Shown here piece after piece: positions 1 through 7,236 of a DNA stretch of 64,000 nt. This stretch comes from Adhaeribacter_A terreus (GTDB lineage Bacteria; Bacteroidota; Bacteroidia; Cytophagales; Hymenobacteraceae), in contig NZ_JBHSKT010000009.1 of assembly GCF_042657365.1 (NCBI RefSeq), positions 62,001 through 126,000 of the forward strand. Reading direction: 5' to 3'. Numbering within the stretch: the first letter of the stretch is position 1; the number at the start of each line of letters is the position of its first letter. Position numbers and translations under genes: made by a program. A model generated the notes under the pieces. It was not told the origin of the DNA. It did no database searches and saw nothing but the letters and a program-made list of their open reading frames with translations.

Positions 1-477
1 AAAATCGTTCATCCAGTAATTTCCTATCGGAATATCTTCTTCCCGGATCACGGCGTAACCGCAGCGTTCGTAAAAGGCTTTTGCCGGATTATGTTTGTTT
101 ACGTTCAGTTCCAGCACTTTTCCGCCCAATTTCAATACGGTTTCTGCGGCCGCTTCAATAGCTTGTTTGCCTAAACCTTTGCCCTGCATTTCCGGCAACA
201 GATAAAGTTTGTTCAGTTTGTAGCGTAGCTCCGTTATTTCGATTAAACTAAGAGAAAGAAACCCAGCCGCTTCGGAGTTGAACTGGATAAAATAGAACCG
301 CTGACCGTTTTGTACTTGTCTGGCCAGCGAATCAGCATTATAAATTTCTTCCTGCATAAAAAGCAGCTGCTCGCGGCTCAGAATGTTTTTATACGTCGGT
401 TCCCAGGTTGCTAAAGCCAGAGCGCGCAGCTCCGGAATATCTTTTTCCGAAGCCGGCGTTAACGTAATTGCAGTCAT
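1..477 (-). CDS. GNAT family N-acetyltransferase (C-terminus cut by window edge)
   Basis: Reading the minus strand from the ATG at 477 gives an open frame of 159 codons that runs off the window without a stop. It starts MTAITLTPASEKDIPELRAL and contains LYLLPEMQGKGLGKQAIEAA, the acetyl-CoA binding motif A (Q/RxxGxG/A) of GNAT acetyltransferases. NKHNPAKAFYERCGY, the usual motif B, follows. GNAT enzymes move an acetyl group from acetyl-CoA to an amine; the substrate cannot be told here. Only a few C-terminal residues should be missing. It lies 23 bp downstream of the CDGSH gene on the same strand, so the two are probably cotranscribed. Confidence 0.85.
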   Translation of the reverse strand, partial: MTAITLTPASEKDIPELRALALATWEPTYKNILSREQLLFMQEEIYNADSLARQVQNGQRFYFIQFNSEAAGFLSLSLIEITELRYKLNKLYLLPEMQGKGLGKQAIEAAAETVLKLGGKVLELNVNKHNPAKAFYERCGYAVIREEDIPIGNYWMNDF

Positions 478-500
478 AAATTGAATTGCACAAGCTTAAA

Positions 501-725
501 TTACGCTTTTCTCTCAGGCAGATCGAAGGCTACAGCATTATGCTCAAAATGGCCTTTGTGTGATCCATCGCAAAATGGTTTGTTTTTAGAAAGCCCACAA
601 CGACAGATGCTTACCAGTTCGCGGCCGCCTAAGCCATACACGTTGCCTTGTGCGTCTACAATTTCAAATTCGCCTTCAATTCTTAGAGAGCCGTTATTAT
701 TTACAGTAAGTTTAGTTTTTGCCAT
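501..725 (-). CDS. CDGSH iron-sulfur domain protein
   Basis: A 74-residue protein starting MAKTKLTV. The motif CRCGLSKNKPFCDGSH fits the CDGSH 2Fe-2S signature (CxC, then PxCDGSH), with three Cys and one His as cluster ligands. Small single-CDGSH proteins are soluble redox or cluster-carrier proteins of unsettled role. A longer frame reaches back to 782, but the extra 19 residues lack conserved character and the family normally begins a few residues before a KxxxxxNGP/SxxxxG segment, so the start at 725 is chosen. The GNAT gene follows 23 bp downstream. Confidence 0.85.
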   Translation of the reverse strand: MAKTKLTVNNNGSLRIEGEFEIVDAQGNVYGLGGRELVSICRCGLSKNKPFCDGSHKGHFEHNAVAFDLPERKA

Positions 726-859
726 GGTTCTGGTACGGTTTTTAGTTCTTTCAAAGATAAGGCAATTCGCGTAAAACGGCATTGTGCCAATAAGAAGCTT
801 TTAGTTCTGACCAAATAAAAGCGTAATTTCGTTGCCCGGAAAAGCTTTTTCCTGATTAT

Positions 860-1519
860 ATGAAGAACAGAATTTTGTTGGTTGTGGCCGGAATGTTGGC
901 TTTTAATTTTACTGCCGAAGCCCAGAAATACATTACAGCGGCCGGTTTGCGCGTAGAAAAGAACCGCATGGGTTTAACCTTGCAGCAACGCGTTCTGCCT
1001 AAAAGTACGATTGAGTTTCTGGGAATGGCTGGCACCCGCGAAGTTAGCGCCACCGCACTTTTTCAGCAACATTTCCCGATCATTACCCATGGCTTAAACT
1101 ATTATATTGGCGCAGGCGGACACATTGGCGATCTGAAAGATAACGGTGCTTTTTATGGAGTAGATGGCGTTTTAGGGTTGGAAGCCAAATTGATCTTCAC
1201 TCGTTTGTTGCTTTCCGCCGATTTAAAACCGGCCATCCATTTTAACCACGAAGATTATTTTGGTTTGCAGGGCGGCTTTTCGCTGCGCTACATTTTAATT
1301 AAAGAAAAGAAGAAAAAGCTTAACCTGTTCGGTGGCGATAATGATAAGAATTCCGGCGGAATATTCGGGAACAAGAAAAAGGAAAAAGAAAAAAGCGGTT
1401 TCAAACTTTTTGGCGATAAGGAAGAAGAAAAGCCGGAGAAAAAGAAATTCCGGTTATTTCCGGATAAAGAAGAGGAAGAAGTGCCGGAAGAAAAACCGAG
1501 ATTCAAACTATTCGATTAA
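860..1519 (+). CDS. Secreted or outer-membrane protein with charged repeat tail
   Basis: 219 residues. Residues 1-21 form a signal peptide ending AEA-Q. Residues 22-145 are rich in alternating hydrophobic/polar stretches with aromatic girdles (GLNYYIGAGGHIG, GLQGGFSLRYILI) that resemble a small outer-membrane beta-barrel. From about residue 148 the protein turns into Lys/Glu-rich low complexity with an imperfect repeat around (K/R)F(K/R)LFxDKEEE, seen three times. The tail is unlike the usual barrel families and probably lies in the periplasm. The exact family is not recognised. The gene is convergent with the metalloprotease gene and shares a bidirectional terminator with it. Confidence 0.7.
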   Translation: MKNRILLVVAGMLAFNFTAEAQKYITAAGLRVEKNRMGLTLQQRVLPKSTIEFLGMAGTREVSATALFQQHFPIITHGLNYYIGAGGHIGDLKDNGAFYGVDGVLGLEAKLIFTRLLLSADLKPAIHFNHEDYFGLQGGFSLRYILIKEKKKKLNLFGGDNDKNSGGIFGNKKKEKEKSGFKLFGDKEEEKPEKKKFRLFPDKEEEEVPEEKPRFKLFD

Positions 1520-1523
1520 AACA

Positions 1524-1556
1524 AAAAAAGTCCGGCAAAGCTTGCCGGACTTTTTT
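1524..1556. terminator. Bidirectional intrinsic terminator
   Basis: Perfect 15-bp stem (GTCCGGCAA / TTGCCGGAC core, flanked by A and T tracts) with a 3-nt loop between two convergent genes. Confidence 0.9.
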
Positions 1557-1575
1557 AATGAAAAGGGGGCGGTTA

Positions 1576-2931
1576 TTATCTTTCTATTACAAAGCGTACT
1601 AATTTGCCTTCTTCTGCACCGTTTATGCGGCAGAAATACATGCCGTTCGCCAACGCGCCAAAGCTGCGGTTGTCTTCAGAATTTATGCTGAATATGTGTT
1701 TGCCGGCTGGTTTCGAACCTTCTTTATAAGTGCCAACCAAAGCACCCATCAGGTTATAAATTTCTACTTCCACGTTCGTGTTTTCAGCGGCTACTGAGTA
1801 GCTCACGTTCATGTCGGTTTTTACCGGGTTCGGGAATACGGTAGCCGGTGCCATGTGCAGCTCTCTGTCCGAAATTTGGGCCTGGCCGCTTTGCTGTGTT
1901 GTGGTGCTGGTGCCGGAAGCAATTGCTGTACCCGGAGCTTGAGCCCCTGGTGAAGTGGTTAAACTATAGTGGAAACCACCCGGCGCTAAAACTGCAGCCA
2001 TACGGTTTGCCTGGCCGGTTGTGAACATATACATGCAAGGGTCATCGGTGTAATCCATGAAGTTCATGCTCATGTCGCCGTTGTTGCTGCAGGTCTTTTT
2101 CGGGAACGTTGGGCAGCCGTAGTTTGAAGTTTGTTGGGTAGGAGTGTCAGAAACAAGGTCGTTTCCGCAGGTAGCATCTCCCCAAATGTGACGCAGATTC
2201 AAATAGTGGCCAACTTCGTGCGTAGTGGTGCGGCCAAGGTCATAACCTTGATAGTAAACTCCTCCAGGAAATTTCGCTCTTGAACCAAATGCGGCATAAG
2301 CCATTACTACACCATCGGTAGCAGCCGGGCCGCCCGGAAACTGCGCATAACCTAATAATTGCTGGCCCATGCTGGCAAGTTTCGGCGCGATCCAGAAATT
2401 CAGATACTGCGAGGTGTTCCAGGCATCGTGTCCGCCTTTGCTGGTATATTTAATGGCGTCATTGGCTGAGAAAGATTTGGTTTTGGTAGAGGTGCGGGTA
2501 ACGCCGTTCGTAGGGTTTCCGTTCGGATCTTGTTTGGCTAATACAAACTGGATCTGGGCATCGGCAGCTAAACCGGCATAAAGCGCAGGGGTGTTGCTGT
2601 TATCGGCGTTTAGTTTACGAAAATCTTCGTTCAGTACATCTATCTGGCTTTGGATCTGGCCCAGCGAAATATTTTGCGAAGCTGTATTGTAAATAACGTG
2701 CACTACTACCGGAATGGTAACCACGGCGTTTGTACGTTGGTTGGCCGGCCTGTTCTGCAGAAATTTCTGGGTGTGGGCTTCAATAGCGGTCATCCGCGAT
2801 TCCATTTGCGGATCTTGCTGCATCTGATGATGTAGAACTTCCATGGCTGAACAGCGCTGGAAATCTGATTGAGCCATTGCACCGGAAGCGCACAGCAATC
2901 CTGCCGCAGCGAAAGCGTAAAATTTTTTCAT
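1576..2931 (-). CDS. Secreted M43-family zinc metalloprotease with T9SS type A domain
   Basis: 451 residues. Signal peptide at 1-20 (ending AMA-Q). The central domain has the zinc motif HEVGHYLNLRHIWGD (HExxHxxxxxH, met-zincin) and a downstream Met-turn SMNFMDY, as in pappalysin/ulilysin (M43) proteases. TIPVVVHVIYN is a typical pro-domain to catalytic-domain strand. The last 80 residues (FPNPV..., ending LVRFVIER) form a type A T9SS sorting domain, so the enzyme should be exported across the outer membrane and anchored or released. Paired Cys residues follow the zinc motif, as is usual in this family. Family: extracellular protein or peptide degradation. Confidence 0.92.
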   Translation of the reverse strand: MKKFYAFAAAGLLCASGAMAQSDFQRCSAMEVLHHQMQQDPQMESRMTAIEAHTQKFLQNRPANQRTNAVVTIPVVVHVIYNTASQNISLGQIQSQIDVLNEDFRKLNADNSNTPALYAGLAADAQIQFVLAKQDPNGNPTNGVTRTSTKTKSFSANDAIKYTSKGGHDAWNTSQYLNFWIAPKLASMGQQLLGYAQFPGGPAATDGVVMAYAAFGSRAKFPGGVYYQGYDLGRTTTHEVGHYLNLRHIWGDATCGNDLVSDTPTQQTSNYGCPTFPKKTCSNNGDMSMNFMDYTDDPCMYMFTTGQANRMAAVLAPGGFHYSLTTSPGAQAPGTAIASGTSTTTQQSGQAQISDRELHMAPATVFPNPVKTDMNVSYSVAAENTNVEVEIYNLMGALVGTYKEGSKPAGKHIFSINSEDNRSFGALANGMYFCRINGAEEGKLVRFVIER

Positions 2932-3280
2932 AAGGTTTTAATGGTTTAAGGTGAGAATGTTTTTTTAATGAATTTCAGGAATTAATCTTAAATTCTCTGA
3001 AATATTGCAATTGGTTTTCGTAGTTCAAAATATTTTGTTCAATTTTTTTTAAAATATTTATATAAACAGCGAATGCAGCTTACGTTGCCCCTTTCTAAAA
3101 AGGTTACATATTTTTAGTAAAAATTGTATCCAATTATGAAAATTTGCTTTAACCTGTTGGTTTTCAGATTTAAATATTCATTCGGGTAATAAAAGGGCAT
3201 TTCTGGGTTTGCTAAGACCGAAAAAACAAAAAACGCAGCTGAAAATGGAAGTTGTTCCGGAAATCTGAAAGCTTTGCTTT
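2932..3280. other. AT-rich intergenic region
   Basis: About 350 bp between divergently transcribed genes (M43 protease to the left, dNK to the right). It is AT-rich with several T and A runs and must hold both promoters. I see no convincing coding or structured element. Confidence 0.5.
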
Positions 3281-3309
3281 ACTTTTACACCCCGAAACCC
3301 TACCGTTTT
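3281..3309 (-). repeat. Dispersed 30-bp motif copy
   Basis: On the minus strand this reads AAAACGGTAGGG, then TTTCGGGG, then an A/T-rich AAAAGT end. It lies just upstream of the dNK start codon and inflates the upstream open frame. Confidence 0.8.
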
Positions 3310-3318
3310 TTACTGCTT

Positions 3319-3933
3319 ATGCACATTGCAATTGCCGGCAACATTGGCGCTGGAAAAACTACTTTAGCTGCAAAACTGGCGCAGCATTTTAACTGGGATG
3401 TTCACCTGGAAAGTGTGGAAGATAATCCTTATCTGAAAGATTTTTATAACGATATGCCCCGCTGGGCTTTTCATTTGCAGGTATATTTTCTGAACAGCCG
3501 TTTTAACCAGACCCAGCAGATTCAGAAGCGCACCAGAGGAGTGATCCAGGACCGCACCATTTACGAAGACGCGCACATTTTTGCCAAAAACCTCCGAAGT
3601 TCCGAAATGCTGAGCGAACGCGACTACGAAAATTATTTCAAACTTTACGAAAGTATGATCACGATGGTGCAACCACCGGACCTGCTCATTTATTTAAAAG
3701 CCGATTTGCCCAAACTGATCAGCCAGATCGAGAAACGCAACCGCGATTACGAAAGCGGCATTCGCCTCGATTACCTGAAAAAATTGAATGAGCACTACGA
3801 CGAATGGATCGCTAATTACAAACATGGCAAAGTAATAACCATAGATGTGAATAACCTCGATTTTGTGGCGCGGCCGGAAGATCTGGGCAAGATCATCAAT
3901 AGAATTAATATCGAACTTTTCGGGCTGTTTTAG
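3319..3933 (+). CDS. Deoxynucleoside kinase
   Basis: 204 residues from the ATG at 3319. The P-loop is GNIGAGKTT at residues 7-15. RTIYEDAHIFA carries the DR-type catalytic/substrate motif after VIQD, and KRNRDYESGI is the arginine-rich LID. This is the bacterial deoxyadenosine/deoxyguanosine kinase family, which phosphorylates salvaged deoxynucleosides using ATP. An in-frame ATG at 3274 adds 15 residues (MLYFYTPKPYRF...) that are encoded by a dispersed repeat copy and precede the usual family start HIAIAGNIG, so it is rejected. The gene is convergent with the short gene to its right. Confidence 0.9.
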   Translation: MHIAIAGNIGAGKTTLAAKLAQHFNWDVHLESVEDNPYLKDFYNDMPRWAFHLQVYFLNSRFNQTQQIQKRTRGVIQDRTIYEDAHIFAKNLRSSEMLSERDYENYFKLYESMITMVQPPDLLIYLKADLPKLISQIEKRNRDYESGIRLDYLKKLNEHYDEWIANYKHGKVITIDVNNLDFVARPEDLGKIINRINIELFGLF

Positions 3934-3942
3934 ATACCGTTT

Positions 3943-4212
3943 TTAGTCCATGTGTTCTACTTCGTCTTCGCGCACGTAAGGGTGTTTGTAGTTGCGGGCT
4001 TCGTTTTCCGGAATGATCTCGTAGTAATTCAGCATAATTTCGCGTTCGCCGCGGTTGGTGCCTTTCACAAAAACATTTTCCGGCGTCTGGTAAATAGCAA
4101 AGTTATGTGGCCCGAACGGGTACAGATTATTACCTTTTAAGGAACGGGCTTTGGTCAGATCAATCGTTTGCCCATCGGGGGTGGTTACGAGGTAAATATT
4201 TTTGTCGGTCAT
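3943..4212 (-). CDS. Conserved hypothetical protein, about 89 residues
   Basis: Starts MTDKNIYLVTTPDGQTIDLT and ends EDEVEHMD. It is soluble, with no signal peptide or membrane segment. It has short strand-like segments (LYPFGPHNFAIYQ, VFVKGTNRGEREIML) and an acidic C-terminus. The family is not recognised. The open frame extends to 4326, but that extension covers a dispersed repeat copy and a terminator hairpin, so the internal Met at 4212 is chosen. It is convergent with the dNK gene, 9 bp away. Confidence 0.6.
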   Translation of the reverse strand: MTDKNIYLVTTPDGQTIDLTKARSLKGNNLYPFGPHNFAIYQTPENVFVKGTNRGEREIMLNYYEIIPENEARNYKHPYVREDEVEHMD

Positions 4213-4226
4213 ATGCGGTTGGTAAT

Positions 4227-4256
4227 GAGTTTTCAGGGCGTTAAAGATACCGTTTT
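4227..4256 (-). repeat. Dispersed 30-bp motif copy
   Basis: Minus strand: AAAACGGTATCTTTAACG, then CCCTGAAAACTC; a near-consensus copy directly upstream of the gene ending at 3943. Confidence 0.85.
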
Positions 4257-4276
4257 TTCCGTTATGGCATATTTTA

Positions 4277-4323
4277 AAACGCAGAAAAGGCGACCTTTTG
4301 CAAGGCCGCCTTTTCTGCGTTTT
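4277..4323 (-). terminator. Intrinsic terminator of the T9SS cargo gene
   Basis: Long inverted repeat with arms AAAACGCAGAAAAGGCG and CGCCTTTTCTGCGTTTT, located at the 3' end of the minus-strand gene that ends at 4352. Confidence 0.85.
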
Positions 4324-4351
4324 CATAGCTTTATTTCAGATTAGGTTCAGG

Positions 4352-5422
4352 TTATTGTACTACAATTTTCTGGTGTGCTGTTTGTAAATCGGCCTGAACG
4401 TTCAGAATGTAAATGCCTGGTTTTAAATCTGCTCCATTCAAATCGAATTTCACGTTGCGGGCAGCTTCAGTAGTTCTTTTCAGAATTACGCGACCGTTCA
4501 GATCGGTTAGAGTCAGGTTTACTTTTTCTGCGCTAACATTTTCAAATTGCAGATTCACTTCCTGGCCGGTAACCGGGTTCGGGTAAACACGCAGCGGTAA
4601 ATTTGCTTTGGTTTTAGTTTCGAGCACAATTACTTTGCTGTAAGCCGAAGTATTATCGTGGTCAACTTGTTTCAGGCGGTAATACACTTTGCCACCAGCC
4701 GGATCTTTATGGGTGAAAGCATATTTATGTGCCATAGCAGTTGTGCCGTTTCCCTGTACGTAACCAACCGATTCGAAATTGCGGCCGTCGGTGCTGTACT
4801 GAACGGAAAAGTACGCGTTATTTTTTTCGGAAGCCGTTTCCCAGGTTAATGACACGCCAGCTGCGGTTACGTTGCCTTTAAAGCTGGTCAGTTCTACCGG
4901 AAGCGGATTAATTGGCAGGTCGTCGCATTCATTCAGATCAAAAATTGCAATTCCCATCATGTCGCCGGCTTCAGCCTGAATTTCGATGGTGCTGTTCTGG
5001 CCGTTGTAAAAAGTGGCGCTATCTACTGTATAACGGAAAATGTCGCTTTGATCGTAACGGTAAGTGGTGGTGTTGAGGCCGATGAATTTAATGAATTCCT
5101 GGTTGTAATTATTGTCTACGCTGTACCAGAAACGGCTTACATAGCTGGTTTTAGGCGAAATGGCCGGAATATTGGTGCCCGGCAGATCGAACATAATGCT
5201 GGTGAAAGGGTAGCGGCTGGCATTAAAAACTTTGAACTTGAGCTGGGTGGTACCATTGCCCTGGTTTATAGCGCCGAAATACTCGAAACGGAATCCTTCA
5301 TCTTCTATCACGCAAAGTGGCTCATAATCGCAGCCGGTGCATGGGTTAGAAGTTTGAGCCGAAGCTGTGAAAGAGAAAATGGATAAAAGGAAGAATGCGA
5401 GTGAAAGTAGCGTTGTTTTCAT
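4352..5422 (-). CDS. Secreted T9SS type A cargo protein with FN3-like domain
   Basis: 356 residues from the Met that begins MKTTLLSLAFFLLSIFSFTASA, a clear signal peptide. An in-frame Met at 5521 would add 33 charged residues before it and is less likely. The N-terminal domain has Cys pairs (NPCTGCDYEPLC) and a beta-rich region. A second domain begins LPVELTSFKG and contains VSLTWETASEKNN and YYRLKQVDHD, the signature of the FN3-like module that usually precedes the sorting domain. The C-terminus (VYPNPV to HQKIVVQ) is a type A T9SS sorting domain. Likely a cell-surface or secreted protein with unknown ligand. Confidence 0.85.
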   Translation of the reverse strand: MKTTLLSLAFFLLSIFSFTASAQTSNPCTGCDYEPLCVIEDEGFRFEYFGAINQGNGTTQLKFKVFNASRYPFTSIMFDLPGTNIPAISPKTSYVSRFWYSVDNNYNQEFIKFIGLNTTTYRYDQSDIFRYTVDSATFYNGQNSTIEIQAEAGDMMGIAIFDLNECDDLPINPLPVELTSFKGNVTAAGVSLTWETASEKNNAYFSVQYSTDGRNFESVGYVQGNGTTAMAHKYAFTHKDPAGGKVYYRLKQVDHDNTSAYSKVIVLETKTKANLPLRVYPNPVTGQEVNLQFENVSAEKVNLTLTDLNGRVILKRTTEAARNVKFDLNGADLKPGIYILNVQADLQTAHQKIVVQ

Positions 5423-5833
5423 AGCAAATATTTGTATAGTTTTGGACCGATATAGTGAAGTTTTCTTAGTGTTTTTGCTTATGTTGGTTTTAACGCCCAG
5501 GTATTTCAGAAGTTGGCGCATCTGAAGCGGTAGTAAATCGGGTGCAAGTGTTTTGTTTGAATAGTTATATTTTATTTCAAAAATTCAGCCTTTAGACTCG
5601 GATTTGGTTGAAAATGTGAGTGTAAGTACAAGATTGCCATGTGAATGACACAACGAACTAAAAGACAAGAATCGGGGAAATAGAAAAGCGCGGGACGTTC
5701 CACCAATGCTTCGTGAAAGCAGGCTATTAAGCTGAGACTAATATGCGTAAGTGATTGCGCAGAATTTGGATAAAAATAGGAGGGAGGTAGGAAGCTGGCG
5801 TGGTTTATTACGATTATAAATTTCAGCCAACGG
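5423..5833. other. Intergenic region without recognised gene
   Basis: About 400 bp upstream of the T9SS cargo gene, with AT-rich promoter-like sequence next to 5422. The part nearer 5830 holds a dispersed motif copy and a terminator. No convincing coding signal was seen. Confidence 0.5.
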
Positions 5834-5863
5834 AAGACGCTATGCTTTTAAAGCAAAAAACCG
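5834..5863 (+). repeat. Dispersed 30-bp motif copy
   Basis: Plus strand: AAGACGCTATGCTTTTAAAG followed by CAAAAAACCG. It overlaps the A-tract of the neighbouring terminator. Confidence 0.75.
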
Positions 5864-5884
5864 CTACCTGTTCAGGCAGCGGTT
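5855..5884 (-). terminator. Intrinsic terminator
   Basis: Hairpin CCGCTACCTG / CAGGCAGCGG; read on the minus strand it is followed by a run of T, downstream of the gene ending at 5921. Confidence 0.85.
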
Positions 5885-5920
5885 CGAAATAAAAATTAAA
5901 TGAAATGAAATAGTTACTGA

Positions 5921-6436
5921 TTAGTTGCTGTATTGTTCCATGGCCGGTACGCGTTGCTGTTGCGGCGAAGTTCCCGGTATTCCCATTTTCTCTTCGCGCT
6001 TCTGGTTATATTTCTGGAACTGCTGCGGCGTAAGCACATCTTTCAGTAAACTCAAACGGCTGGAGCCAATATTCTGAATTTCTGCATTCATTTTTCGCAG
6101 CCGCTTGATGTAACGTACTTTGGCATACTCTACCTGACTGATACTTTGCTGGTTAATTTTCAGCACCGCTTCAAATTGTTCCGGCGAAAAGCGCAGATTC
6201 TTATCCATATTCTGAGTTAAGGCGCGGCCTTTTTCAATCGCCATTTTCTCGCGCGCGGCTTTTTGTTCAGGCGTTTCCTGAGGTAATTTTTCCTCAGTTA
6301 TTTTCTTAGCGACTGGTTTTTTAGTTACAGTTTTTGCCGGAGTGGTAGTTTTGGTTTTCGTCTTGGTTTTGGTGCTTTGGGCAAAGCAAAAAACGGTAGC
6401 AAAAACGAGTAAAAAACTCAAAAATATCTTTTTCAT
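5921..6436 (-). CDS. Periplasmic helical protein, Spy/CpxP-like
   Basis: 171 residues. Signal peptide at 1-19 (ending FCFA-Q). It is followed by a Lys/Thr-rich stretch with KTKTKTK repeats and KKPVAKK. From about residue 55 the protein is predominantly helical and charged (ETPEQKAAREKMA, FSPEQFEAVLKINQQSISQ). LTPQQFQKYNQKREEKM resembles the LTxxQ motif of Spy/CpxP-type periplasmic proteins. That similarity is weak, so function stays open (periplasmic chaperone or stress sensor is an inference). The coding region for the signal peptide overlaps a dispersed motif copy at 6389-6419. Confidence 0.75.
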   Translation of the reverse strand: MKKIFLSFLLVFATVFCFAQSTKTKTKTKTTTPAKTVTKKPVAKKITEEKLPQETPEQKAAREKMAIEKGRALTQNMDKNLRFSPEQFEAVLKINQQSISQVEYAKVRYIKRLRKMNAEIQNIGSSRLSLLKDVLTPQQFQKYNQKREEKMGIPGTSPQQQRVPAMEQYSN

Positions 6437-6450
6437 AAAAGTGGTAAATC

Positions 6451-6480
6451 AAAAATGGTATCGTTTTCAGTATAAAAACT
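6451..6480 (+). repeat. Dispersed 30-bp motif copy
   Basis: AAAAATGGTATCGTTTTCAG then TATAAAAACT. It lies in the short divergent intergenic region together with a second copy at 6508-6538. Confidence 0.75.
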
Positions 6481-6507
6481 ATACCAAAGTTACTGACTTT
6501 TCCGGAA

Positions 6508-6538
6508 GAAAATGGTATATTTATTTGGTAGAAAAGTC
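6508..6538 (+). repeat. Dispersed 30-bp motif copy
   Basis: GAAAATGGTATATTTATTTG then GTAGAAAAGTC. It is about 28 bp downstream of the previous copy in the same orientation. Confidence 0.7.
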
Positions 6539-6579
6539 GGCCGCGTGTTCACCAAAGCTTAAAAATTAATTTCCCAAGT

Positions 6580-6948
6580 ATGCCAGCAACCGATCTTTAT
6601 ATATTACTCATCGCGGTAGGCGGTTCTTATCTGCTGCTTATTTTTATCAGTTTGTTTTTCTACCTGAAGCCGCCCCGAAGAATCAACAGCCTGTACGGTT
6701 ACCGCACTGCGCGCTCCATGAAAAACCTGGAAAACTGGCATTTCGCCAATAAAATTTCGGCTCGTTATATGCTGCTCGGAAGTATGGCCGGGTTGATTAT
6801 TTTCCTGTTGTCAGTGGCGTTTTTAAGAGATCAGCTTTCAGTTTCGGTGCTTACAACAGGCAATCTGGTAATTATGTGCGTTTCGTTGATAGCGCTTATT
6901 CCGGCGGTAGAAATAAAACTGAAAAAGTTTGAAAGCGAACGATCCTGA
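6580..6948 (+). CDS. SdpI family membrane protein
   Basis: 122 residues with three predicted membrane helices (about 7-29, 64-84 and 91-109). Between the first two lies SLYGYRTARSMKNLENWHFA, the signature of the SdpI/YhfL C-terminal domain (GYRTxxSMKxxxxW). In Bacillus, SdpI gives immunity to a killing factor. The short stand-alone forms in Bacteroidota are of unknown function. The length fits the short class. Two dispersed motif copies lie just upstream. Confidence 0.85.
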   Translation: MPATDLYILLIAVGGSYLLLIFISLFFYLKPPRRINSLYGYRTARSMKNLENWHFANKISARYMLLGSMAGLIIFLLSVAFLRDQLSVSVLTTGNLVIMCVSLIALIPAVEIKLKKFESERS

Positions 6949-6972
6949 ACAAATGATTTGACTTTTTCAGGC

Positions 6973-7002
6973 AAAAACGATATCATTTTCCGCCCAAAAC
7001 CC
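6973..7002 (+). repeat. Dispersed 30-bp motif copy
   Basis: AAAAACGATATCATTTTCCG then CCCAAAACCC, 25 bp after the sdpI-like stop codon. Confidence 0.75.
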
Positions 7003-7158
7003 ATACCAAAAACATTCTTCAAATTCAAGCCCTGAAACCGCTTTCGCATCCTCTAAATTAACCGTATTTTTGAAATCTGATTAAAGCATAAAAAAGGTTT
7101 AAAATACGAATTACAAACATTTGAAGAACTGAATATTCTAGGTGCGCATTCCCAATCA

Positions 7159-7186
7159 TTCCCCCTTTGGAGGGGTAGGGGGAGGT
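7159..7186 (+). repeat. GC-rich CCCCCTTTGGAGG hairpin repeat
   Basis: CCCCCTTTGGAGGGG followed by TAGGGGGAGG. Related copies lie at 18895, 18966 (inverted), 27881, 27949 (inverted) and 36842. The self-complementary head can fold into a hairpin. It lies in the leader of the tex gene. Confidence 0.8.
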
Positions 7187-7236
7187 TTCACGCATTTCAG
7201 AACATTTCTAACTCTCCAAAATCCCAAATCCACCAC

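Noticed and set aside
1332..1691. Frame on the plus strand inside the charged tail region
   Set aside because: A Lys/Arg-rich shadow of the repeat tail that crosses a terminator.
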